NCBI GenBank assembly: GCA_030141605.1
Contig: JAQGDQ010000474.1
Coordinates: 64,001-128,000, forward strand
DNA length: 64,000 nt
Direction of reading: 5' to 3'
Source of the DNA: Tubiluchus corallicola
Taxonomy: Eukaryota > Priapulida > Priapulimorpha > Priapulimorphida > Tubiluchidae
Under the pieces are notes generated by a model that was not told the DNA's origin, made no database searches, and saw nothing but the letters and a program-made list of their open reading frames with translations. A program made the translations under genes and the position numbers. Below are positions 34,700 through 44,587 of this stretch, one piece after another (position 1 is the first letter of the stretch; each line of letters begins with the position of its first letter).

Positions 34700-35112
34700 A
34701 CATCTCGCAATACATTCTAATGGATGTTTTTCCCTAAGAAAATATTACAAATTAACAAGTAAAAATTAACAATCAAAAAATAAATGAAAGAAATCAGCAA
34801 GCGAAAACATACACGGTTTTGTAGAGTAAACGATGCAAAGTATTATAATTTTTATATTAGATAAAATTATTAGAATACAATAACCAGAAGCACGTTCTGA
34901 ATCTTTAAATCTGTAAATTATGACGCACCGTATGTTATGCATCTTACATACATGACAGAAGGTAATGTGAGAATATGCTATGATATTTTTGGGGCAATAT
35001 ATGTATTGGTTTTGAGGCACTACTCTCCTAAGTCTACTAAACGATCTATTAAAGTCAACTGACAATCTGCTAAACAGCTTACTGATTAATATGGCATGGA
35101 TCACTGGTAGTA
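34700..35112. other. No gene recognised
   Basis: The minus-strand frame 34766-35140 runs into the neighbouring MITE and shows no domain. Confidence 0.3.
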
Positions 35113-35536
35113 CAGTAAGCTCCACATAACTCAAATCCAACCGGACCGAGAAAACTTTTGAATTAGGTGATGTTGACCATTTTGCAGCATAAAAGCTCTA
35201 AACCCCTTCTACACATAAATGCAGAAAGTCAACCCTTCTATTCATAAACGAAGAGATTTGATGACAATTACATAAAGAATAACAAAGTATGTAGTGAAAC
35301 ACAATTTTTTGTGTCACAAACGTGCACGTACACAACACTATTAAACGATACAGTTTTTGAGTTGTACGAAAATTTTCATTTTTCTAGATTATAAATTTCA
35401 TTTTTGAGTTAGGCAAAATTTTGAGTTAAGCGATGGTTTCTGTGAGAAAAACAAAGGATTTCATCCGTTCCAGTGAAATTCTTTGAGCTAGGTGAAAAGT
35501 TGGGTTATGCGATTTTAAGTTAGACAGAGTTTACTG
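35113..35536. mobile_element. pogo-like MITE (CAGTAAGCTCC family)
   Basis: Starts cagtaagctccacataactc and ends with the inverse of cagtaaactctgtctaactt. TA lies on both sides (35111-35112, 35537-35538). It is 424 bp with several subterminal gagttaggtga-like motifs. Confidence 0.82.
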
Positions 35537-35936
35537 TAATAATAATAATAATAAAAGTGAATTTCGTCTATTCTCCTGCTTCTACTTTTTAGACGTCCTT
35601 TAAATGAATGTTTAGTCGCATAGAGCAATAGCTTATTGCATGCATACTATGTACAAGGCTTAGCAAGTAACCAAACTGCACCTGATTTTATTACTAAATT
35701 TTTCTTCACTTTAAAAACGTGTGGAAGTTTGAATTGTACATTATAATTAGGTGCTGCCATCTATGGGCTAATCCTGTTACATTCTACCAGCTAACTTACC
35801 CCCAGTATAATTGTATGGTCCAGTGAATGCATATTCACTGGTTCTCTCCCTATTTTAAAGTAATGGTTTTGTGAAGCCTTTGCAAGTCTGCATAGGTCAC
35901 CTATACCTATACATACTGACTGGTTTTGCTTTCTAC

Positions 35937-36903
35937 TCACTCTCACTCTCAGTGCAGGAGACTCTCACACTCTAACTCTCAGTGTTCAGTGCAGGAGACA
36001 CTCACACTCTAACTCTCAGTGTTCAGTGCAGGAGACACTCACACTCTAACTCTCAGTGTTCAGTGCAGGAGACTCTCACACTCTAACTCTCAGTGTTCAG
36101 TGCAGGAGACACTCACACTCTAACTCTCAGTGTTCAGTGCAGGAGACTCTCACTCTCAGTGTTCAGTGCAGGACACTCTCATTCTCTCTCTCACTCTCAG
36201 TGTTAAGTGCAGGAGACTCACACTCTAACTCTCAGTGTTCAGTGCAGGAGACTCACACTCTAACTCTCAGTGTTCAGTGCAAGAGGCTCTCACTCTCAGT
36301 GTTCAGTGCAGGAGACTCTCACACTCTAACTCTCAGTGTTCAGTGCAGGAGACTCTCACACTCTAACTCTCAGTGTTCAGTGCAGGAGACTCTCACACTC
36401 TAACTCTCAGTGTTCAGTGCAGGAGACTCTCACACTCTAACTCTCAGTGTTCAGTGCAGGAGACTCTCACTCTTTAACTCTCAGTGTTCAGTGTAGGAGA
36501 CTCTCACTCTTTAACTCTCAGTGTTCAGTGCAGGAGACTCTCACACTCTCACTCTCAGTATTCAGTGCAGGAGACTCTCACGCTCTAACTCTCAGTGTTT
36601 AGTGCAGGACACTCTCACTCTCACTCTCAGTGCAGGAGACTCTCACTCTCAGTGTTCAGTGCAGGAGACTCTCACACTCTCACTCTCAGTGTTCAGTGCA
36701 GGACACTCTCACTCTCACTCTCAGTGCAGGAGACTCTCACTCTCAGTGTTCAGTGCAGGAGACTCTCACTCTCAGTGTTCAGTGCAGGACACTCTCATTC
36801 TCTCTCTCACTCTCAGTGTTCAGTGCAGGAGACTCTCACACTCTAACTCTCAGTGTTCAGTGCAGGAGACTCTCACACTCTAACTCTCAGTGTTCAGTGC
36901 AGC
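35937..36903. repeat. 37-bp minisatellite
   Basis: The unit ctctcacactctaactctca plus gtgttcagtgcaggaga repeats over about 965 bp, mixed with shorter variants lacking the cactctaa block. The open frames inside it are repeat artefacts. Confidence 0.95.
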
Positions 36904-36904
36904 A

Positions 36905-38374
36905 GTCATGCTACTCATGTGTCTGTAGTTTAATAAACACTTTTCTGTTGTGTGCAGTGCAAATATGTATTATAGATTTTTATTCCTATTCATACTTCTG
37001 TGCCTAAACTCAATCATAACAAAGTGAGTGATCAACAACTTCAAACATGACTTTCACAACATGCATGCATAGGTCTATTTTACAGCCGAGAAATGGGAGT
37101 GCAGCAGTACAACTTATTTTGCTAATAAATGCTGATCCGCAAAATACACAGAATAATTACATCACTAAGCAGCATAAAATTTTTTGTTGGGCAAGCGATT
37201 TTTCTGTCAAAAAAACTTACAGAAGCGACTCAAACGAGTCTACCCCAACATGTAACATGTAAATGATTACCACCACAACCGCGCATTCAAATACAGACAA
37301 CCGCAGAAAGTTATTAGACTCAACAATCACAAGACTAAAGATGCCTATAAGTTCTAGACAGCTAATTAACATACCTGAGACCCAAGCTTGAAGATTCCGT
37401 GCAAAACAATACCTCATATTCGACACAACACAAGGCTGGGTAGTTCAGTGTGAGCCATGCAATCACCAGTGTTCTCAGTTATTATATGGGTGGCTAATTA
37501 ATATGCGAATAAGTTACTAGAAAGTATGAAGCACTTGTCTAGTGTGGTCAAGGTATAAAGCCGGACATATTTGTTATACGGTTCATAGTTACTATCACGT
37601 GTAAAGGAGTTCTGTATACACCACTCGAGCCATGCTGTGAGGGTCAATCAAATCAAAATCAATTTATTTCACTCCAGCAATACATATACAATACATCAAC
37701 ATACAATATTATTGAAACAAAAAGAAACTGTATATGTAAAAAAACGTATATGAAGTCAAATTAATGAAATAAAAGAGTTGCTGTATGACACCTTGAAAGC
37801 TTGGCTTGTTAAGGTGGCACAAATGAGTGAATGAAAAAATGAAGGGTGTTCACTGTGTTGGTCAAGAGGTCTAATGAAAAGGTCAAAGGCACAGATATTA
37901 CTTGAAAATTTTTGATTTGAATATCAAATCATCGTCAAGTACACACAGACACAAGAAAATTCAAAAGGTAAATTCTACAATGAACGATAGACTGTGACAA
38001 ATATAACAAAATTGCAATCTAGAATAGAACGCAATTACCTGCAGTACAGATACGACACTGTGTTGGGCAGGTAATGTGGTTAAAATGAGATCTTGTTGCG
38101 ATCATGAAAGTCTTCTACGGCAAATGCAGTACGTTTGTCTATGTATTTATCTATCAAACAGCTTGCTCAGACGTCATCTAGGCCTAGGTTTACGTAAACA
38201 TGTCTCGTGGTGTACGCGTACTTGCGTCGTCAGTACGATCTTTGCTCTCAAACGTCTACACGTTATAAGCGTTATGTGAAATGCATGAAAGTACAGTAAC
38301 AGTAACTTCAAGAAACACAGGTGCTGGTGAACATAAATAGTTAACAACAGGAGAGGAGCTAGAGGGAAAGAGAC
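36905..38374. other. Upstream flank of the stomatin gene
   Basis: Contains a probable minus-strand LINE tail at 37650-37830 (inverse of aaataaattgattttgattt). No clear core promoter was recognised; an ATAAATA lies about 45 bp before the ATG. Confidence 0.35.
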
Positions 38375-39283
38375 ATGTCGAATGCAAAACTAGTGGATTC
38401 AATCGAGATGCACGAGACTGGACACGCAGGCGACTCAGAAGAAGGTATTGGTTGCTGTGGGATAATAATAACTGGACTGTCCTACGTATTCATCATCCTC
38501 ACATTTCCACTTTCTATCTGGTTCTGTTTCAAGATGGTACAGGAGTACGAAAGAGCTGTCATCTTCCGTTTGGGGCGCTTGCTGCCGGGAGGTGCCAAGG
38601 GCCCAGGTCTGTTTTTCATAGTGCCGTGCACGGATGAGTTTGTTAGAGTGGACTTGAGGACCCTATCATTTGATGTACCACCGCAGGAAATCTTGTCCAA
38701 AGATTCTGTGACTGTTGCAGTTGATGCTGTTGTTTACTACCGGATCAGGAATCCAACAATATCCATTGTGAATGTTTATAACGCCGACCAATCAACTCGT
38801 CTTCTTGCACAGACAACTTTGAGAAACGTTCTTGGAACAAAGAACATGGCGGAAATCTTGTCTGATAGGGAACACATTAGTTCCACAATGCAAAGCATGT
38901 TGGATGAGGCAACCGATCCTTGGGGGATCATGGTTGAAAGAGTCGAAATTAAGGACGTCAGGTTACCCATACAACTGCAACGCGCCATGGCCGCAGAGGC
39001 AGAAGCAGCAAGAGAAGCCAGAGCTAAGGTCATTGCGGCTGAAGGAGAACAACGTGCATCGCGAGCACTCAAAGAAGCTGCTGACGTCATTTCCACGTCA
39101 CCAGCAGCACTGGAGCTGCGCTACCTGCAAACGCTTAACACAATCTCCGCTGAGAAGAATTCCACTATTGTCTTCCCCATACCTGTAGAAATGATGCAGA
39201 TGTATAATAAGCAGTCAGGTGGTGGAGAAACGACAGGTGACATTCAGTGGAAAGAGCAGAAGCTACACGGTTCAGCTTTTTAG
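38375..39283 (+). CDS. STOM: Stomatin family protein
   Basis: A single 302-codon frame with no intron. A short acidic N-terminus leads to Cys30-Cys31, possible palmitoylation sites. A hydrophobic hairpin at about residues 30-55 (IIITGLSYVFIILTFPLSIW) contains the proline that keeps stomatin a hairpin on the inner face of the membrane. The SPFH domain follows: EYERAVIFRLGRLLPGGAKG, GLFFIVPC, VDLRTLSFDVPPQEILSKDS. Then comes the Ala/Glu-rich coiled coil (RAMAAEAEAAREARAKVIAA) and the C-terminal oligomerisation part (SPAALELRYLQTLNTISAEK). Length is close to the family's usual 280-300. Stomatins bind cholesterol and modulate ion channels. Which member (stomatin, MEC-2-like or STOML3) cannot be told here. 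Lack of introns could mean a retrocopy, but no poly(A) tract is visible. Confidence 0.95.
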   Translation: MSNAKLVDSIEMHETGHAGDSEEGIGCCGIIITGLSYVFIILTFPLSIWFCFKMVQEYERAVIFRLGRLLPGGAKGPGLFFIVPCTDEFVRVDLRTLSFDVPPQEILSKDSVTVAVDAVVYYRIRNPTISIVNVYNADQSTRLLAQTTLRNVLGTKNMAEILSDREHISSTMQSMLDEATDPWGIMVERVEIKDVRLPIQLQRAMAAEAEAAREARAKVIAAEGEQRASRALKEAADVISTSPAALELRYLQTLNTISAEKNSTIVFPIPVEMMQMYNKQSGGGETTGDIQWKEQKLHGSAF

Positions 39284-39361
39284 AGTCTATATGCTAAACA
39301 TAGACATAGAACATTTATTTTCTCCAATTTGTTTGACATAAAAGGTTTTTTAAATATTACG

Positions 39362-39432
39362 TAATTATAATTGTGGAGCAGGGCAGGGAAGGACCATAGG
39401 GTCATCTAGTCTCCTGCCCTGCCTTATAATTA
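39362..39432. other. Bipartite hairpin downstream of stomatin
   Basis: The outer stem is taattataa/ttataatta and the inner stem gcagggcagg/cctgccctgc, about 80 bp past the stop. It could be 3' UTR structure or part of a repeat. Confidence 0.6.
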
Positions 39433-40885
39433 GATTAGTCATATTAAAAATTAACGGTGATCTGCAGATAACAAAAACAAATAAGAAAAAATAATAATAA
39501 TAAACAGTATAAATGATACAAATTATCAAAAAAGAAGTGAAAACAAAAAATAATAAAGTTAGATGATACCTAAATCTAAACAAAACAATACAATTAATCA
39601 GTAATTATGATTATTATATATAGTATTTTCAAATAGGGGTCTTATTAACAGGGGAATTTGACCAAGGTTAGTGAGTAAAGTTAAAAAACTGAGAGTATGG
39701 AGAGCGAAAATAAGTATCAAAAAAGTGTAACATAGAAAAATTTAAGAGAAAAAGTAAGTATGAGAAAGAGCAACAATTACTTAGGAGATGAGGAGAAAAA
39801 AGAAAAAAAAATTGCTTATTAGTCTTACAAGACTTAAACGTGCCTTTATGCCCATGTTATTATTGAAGCCTTGCACATCGATGAAGAACCGATTCAGCCA
39901 CTTTGTGTGCAATTATACAGATGACACTGTGACGATAACTAACCATTCAGCAAGGGGGAGGGGGCGCCCCCTTGTCAAAATTTGCGCCCCCCCCCTGCAA
40001 AATTGGACAAATAATTTTTTTGCAGTGAAAATTGCAGTTCGCGTGTAATCATTTTCAATATGAATTCGAATTAGGTAAAAAAAATGTTTGGTAGCTTCTG
40101 TGTATTATTTTCTTAAAGCTTGTGTGTGATAAATTTCTGTAAATAACAATTTAGTTAGAGGCACATTAATAACGTTAGGTTAACTGAGAGTTAATTTTCT
40201 CATTATTGCTCTGTCCGCTACGCCGTCCTACACATGCTAATTATAGGCCTGCATGCAGTACAAAAGGGGTTAAAATTGGCTTAACCATTATTTAACCACT
40301 TCGGATACCTCGCCCTCCCCCTGCTTGCCACATCTAGTTCCGGCCCTGATTAAGAGACAACAAATCAGACATTACTGAGAAGTTAAAAAAGGAGATCCTT
40401 GCAATCAAACAGAAAAGTATTATTATTGTCACTATCACATGCGTGGAACAAACGTAAATATATTTGGAGATCTACTAACAGTTTAGGATATAAGAAGGAA
40501 ACTATTAGTCTTAGGCAGTGGACAAACTTTGGTCCATGCATAAAATTTATAATGTTAAGAAACGGAAACTCCAACACTTTGCATATCGACATCAACTTCC
40601 GAAAGAATTTTTCATAAGAAACGCACAAGTCGACGTACACAAAGACGAATTATGAACCAGGCTTTAGCAACCTACTCGTGTTAATGCACAAGTTCAACAA
40701 CAAAAGACCTAAAATTGTTATTTTAGAATGTAATTTTGTTATATTTGTACAATGTTTTGTTTATTATACAATTTACTATATAACGAATTTAAGAACAGCA
40801 AAACATAATCATCAAAATTACAAACTTCATCATCAAAATTACATTGAAAACTAGATAACTGCTGTTGGGGTGGCTTGTTTGAAGA
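39433..40885. other. No gene recognised
   Basis: Ends of degraded DNA transposons are likely near 39950-40010 (gggggcgcccccttg) and 40320-40350 (ctagttccggccctg), unpaired. Confidence 0.3.
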
Positions 40886-40889
40886 ACTT

Positions 40890-40958
40890 GAGTAAGTCCT
40901 CGCTTAACGACGCTGAACATTTGACACCTTTTTCACTTAACGACGATTTTGTTATATT
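40890..40958. mobile_element. Fragment of the TAAGTCCTCGCTTAACGACG family
   Basis: gtaagtcctcgcttaacgac ... cacttaacgacgatttt matches the left end of 41208, about 70 bp only. Confidence 0.65.
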
Positions 40959-41207
40959 TGAACAATGTTTTGTTTATTATACAATTTACTTTTCAAATTC
41001 TATTGTGTCTCATTTGTGCCTGATGATGATCTGAAATTCAAATAAAAAATTTTCAAATAAAATCTTTGCTTTTGACTTTTTCATTAATCCTAGTATATAC
41101 AAGTATCAGCTTATTACTAGATTGTGCATTTACTCAGACTTGTCTTTATACTGTATTATTCGTACGTCATTCGACGTACAAACTAGTAAATGTGAAAATA
41201 TTACGTA

Positions 41208-42171
41208 CAGTAAGTCCTCGCTTAACAACGTCCGGTTTAGCGACGTTTTGTTTTAACGACGCTGAACATTTGACACCTTTTCTTCACTTAACGATGCAGC
41301 GTTTCGTTTAACGACGATTTTTTTGCTCTGCACAAAGCCAATTTTTATGATATCAGCAACTTTTTTACTTAATTTGATGCCTTAAAGTAGCACATATTGC
41401 ATTATTCTGTTCTAAAAACTCACGAGTAATGTAAACAGTGTAATTATTATATAAGTACATACTTTTTTGCTTCTCAACCACTAATTTAATCTAGCTGTTT
41501 GACGTGGGAGAAAATTTTTAGGGAAGCAATTTTGCCTGCAACCTGTTGTTATAGCAACCAGTCTAGTGTGTACTAAGTTTCTAGATAAAATTCCCAAGGC
41601 TTGTCTTTGACTCTGCTGCAGTGTTTAGGGCTTGGCATTGACTCTGCTGCAGTGTTTAGGGCTTGGCATTGACTCTGCTGCAGTGTTTAGGGCTTGGCTT
41701 TGACTCTGCTGCAGTGTTTAGGGCTTGGCTTTGACTCTGCTGCAGTGTTTAGGGCTTGGCTTTGACTCTGCTGCAGTGTTTAGGGCTTGGCATTGACTCT
41801 GCTGCAGTGTTTAGGGCTTGGCTTTGACTCTGCTGCAGTGTTTAGGGCTTGGCTTTGACTCTGCTGCAGTGTTTAGGACTTGGCTTTGACTCTGCTGCAG
41901 TATTTATTGTTTAACCTCTGCCCAGACTTAAACAGTTAAACGTTAACAAAAGAGAAACTGCTAGCTAGGCAAGTAAGATATATAGGTGGTTTCAAGCAAG
42001 TAGAAAGAAATTAACTAGTAGGAAGAAACTCATAAAATGTTTAATTTATATCAACTTAAGCAGCATTGATTTTTGCTTTCGGAACGTATCTCAATTCTTT
42101 TACATTTCTATGAAGCCTTGGCTTCGTTTAACGACGTTTCGCTCAACGTCGCATTTTGCTGGAACTTGCTG
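41208..42171. mobile_element. pogo-like MITE (TAAGTCCTCGCTTAACGACG family), copy 1
   Basis: Begins cagtaagtcctcgcttaaca after a TA. The right part (gcttcgtttaacgacgtttc ... ggaac) matches 57296-57340, but the terminal 25 bases are deleted, leaving ttgctgta. It contains a 31-bp minisatellite. Confidence 0.72.
41600..41912. repeat. 31-bp minisatellite
   Basis: About ten units of gactctgctgcagtgtttag plus ggcttggcttt, nearly identical, inside the MITE at 41208. Confidence 0.95.
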
Positions 42172-42605
42172 TAGGATGCAATTGATCCAGGACACCCAGC
42201 CCACTTGACATGCTACTTTTAATTATGCATGATTTTTTTTGTGCAATTACGACCAAAATGTCAACGATTTGTTCTTCGGCGCTTCTCCATTTTTCTGATA
42301 CGATCATCCTATTTGTTAAAAGTAATCAGCAATAGACAAAAATGCCAATGGAACATGTACAACAAATGCAAAATGGTATTCATAAAATTTATTTAAACAT
42401 TACTAATTTTACAAAAAAATAATCATGGGTTTTTTTGTAAACAAGTATAAATCTCACTGAAATAAAACGAAACTTTTTTTGGTTTTAAAGCAATCCTGAC
42501 ATTTTTGGCGCGATTTTAAAGCTGATCACATAATTTTGGAAAAATTCGTTAAATTTCACCTGTTTTTCATCATATTCAATTCAGATATCACTTCTTTAGA
42601 AATAG
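42172..42605. other. No feature recognised
   Basis: AT-rich non-coding. Confidence 0.3.
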
Positions 42606-42785
42606 TAAGTAAGTATCTTTATTTATCACCTTTTTTACAAGACAAACACAGAGCATGGTACGATAATATGTATTAAGTGACAAAGTTATTAAATGAATAA
42701 ATTATGAGTCAATTTCAAGTGATTGGTGAAAGGGTGGCGAAAAACTAAAAGTTACCAAAGTCAACCACCCTGAAATGTTATCAAT
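42606..42785 (-). mobile_element. LINE 3' UTR fragment
   Basis: Minus strand; starts after (AGTA)n (complement of a TTAC-type tail) and carries aaagggtgg...ccaccct, matching the other two LINE tails. Confidence 0.55.
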
Positions 42786-43232
42786 AGAATGGGATTGCTC
42801 ACACTGTAGCAGCAATGTACTTGTGAATGATTTTGCTGGGGGACCATTTTGTAACCTTTAACGCAATTTCAATTGGCTGTATAAAAACCATCATTGCTGA
42901 TATGAGAAATAAGTTGAAATAACCCTGTTCACTGTGTTCAGTAACGCAAACGATGCCTGTTGCACACGTGTTGCACACGGTTACGAGGCATAAACCATAA
43001 CGGCAATACCCGCTCGCGTCTTGTACTGCATTGACGTGTCATGTCTGCAAAAACTGTATTTACACAACAGCAACACAAGTTTCACAACTAATTCATTACA
43101 GCAGAACTGAAATATGTCACAAGAACATGTCATATATACAACAACAGTTGAAAAATACGCCGGACACGAACTCTTGCTGAATTCCGACTGAACTATCCAT
43201 GCGTAGAAAAATGTTCGCTGGCGCGACTCTAC

Positions 43233-43431
43233 CTACTCGTTGTCCTCGTTTGATGTTCTCCATCCCACCGACTGATGTAGGAAGTGACATGCTATTGGTT
43301 ACCCTATTTTGGCAGACCACAGATTTCACAATTGATTCTGTTTGGTTGGTTGAGGAAGGTGCAGTGTTTACATTGCCAGAGGGAGCCACTAGGTAGTAAT
43401 TCGTTATGAACGTTCTCGTGCGGTAGTGGAC
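43233..43431 (-). CDS. Possible exon, unknown
   Basis: After the acceptor gttatttcag a frame reads VHYRTRTFITNYYLVAPSGN and later SMSLPTSVGGMENIKRGQRV, up to a donor-like gtag|gtagag. SLPTSV recalls exon 2 of THAP gene A, but no finger exon lies upstream (NPL4 does). It may be an orphan piece of a THAP-type element. Confidence 0.3.
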
Positions 43432-43639
43432 CTGAAATAACATCGAATGAATGCAATGCTAAAATTCACACAAAACATGAAGAGAATAGAAATGTATTAA
43501 AAAGACAAACAAAATGATGCAAAAATAGCTGATTCTTGAAAGATGAGTGTAACAATGCATCAAACACAAATTATTGAAGGTTTACTGCATTCAGTTGTTA
43601 CATTTTAATACCATGTGGCTGCAAAAGCAATTGTACAAC

Positions 43640-44092
43640 ATGACTAGCTAGAAACACAGGTACACCAACGCGACTAGAAGCACAGGTACATCAACGTGAG
43701 TAGAAGCACAGGTAGACCAAAGTGACTAGAAGCACAGGTACACCAATGTGACTAGAAGCACAGGTAAACCAACGTGACTAGAAGCACAGGTACACCAACG
43801 TGACTAGAAGCACAGGTACGCCAACGTGACTAGAAGCGCAGGTACACCAACGTGACTAGAAGCACAGGTACACCAACGTGACTAGAAGCACAGGTACACC
43901 AACGTGACTAGAAGCACAGGTAGACCAACGTGATTAGAAGCACAGGTACATCAACGTGAGTAGAAGCACAGGTAGACCAATGTGACTAGAAGCACAGGTA
44001 CACCAATGTGACTAGAAGCACAGGTACACCAATGTGACTAGAAGCACAGGTAAACCAACGCGACTAGAAGCACAGGTACACCAACATGAGGT
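43640..44092. repeat. 26-bp minisatellite downstream of NPL4
   Basis: About 17 units of gactagaagcacaggtacac plus caacgt. It starts about 250 bp past the NPL4 stop. Confidence 0.95.
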
Positions 44093-44338
44093 AAGAGGTA
44101 ATAAGTTAAGTACTGTGATTAATAGAACCAGATTTTCCCAATTGTGCATTAGTCCAAGTGTCAGTAGAAGATTTTAGCACAGTTTTGACAGGCAACAACA
44201 CTGTGCTATGCCATGAACCATTGCCCCTACTCTTACATATCTATCTTGAGGCGGCTTCCCAAGTGAATAGATTAGAAAAAAATCTCAGCAAAAGAATTGG
44301 CAAAAATTTACGTTTGACAACTACTGTTATTCTAAGTA

Positions 44339-44587
44339 CTATACTAAAAATTTACTGTTTTCCGCTTTCATCAGCTGTTCTACTGTGCTCCACTCCTCCC
44401 CCTTGTACCAGTCCCGTGCTGCGTCTGCATCTTTATTCTTCACAGCTGTCAGTAGAGGTCCCATGCATTCTCTAACTGGTAACATATCGGCAGTGGCCAA
44501 GAAGCTCAGTAGGTGAAAGTTGGACACGGCATCTAAGAACTGGTCCTCAGAAAATTGTCGCATGTACGACGAAAGTGCAGCAAAATC
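44339..44587 (-). CDS. NPLOC4: NPL4 exon 10 (stop)
   Basis: 82 codons and [23 protein letters not shown] ... [19 protein letters not shown]. Ends before any NZF finger. Confidence 0.92.
   Translation of the reverse strand, partial: DFAALSSYMRQFSEDQFLDAVSNFHLLSFLATADMLPVRECMGPLLTAVKNKDADAARDWYKGEEWSTVEQLMKAENSKFLV

Noticed and set aside
34766-35140. 124-residue minus frame
   Set aside because: Starts inside the MITE at 35113 and has no recognisable domain.
36056-37007. Overlapping Ser/Leu/Cys-rich frames
   Set aside because: Products of the 37-bp minisatellite; frames shift between variants.
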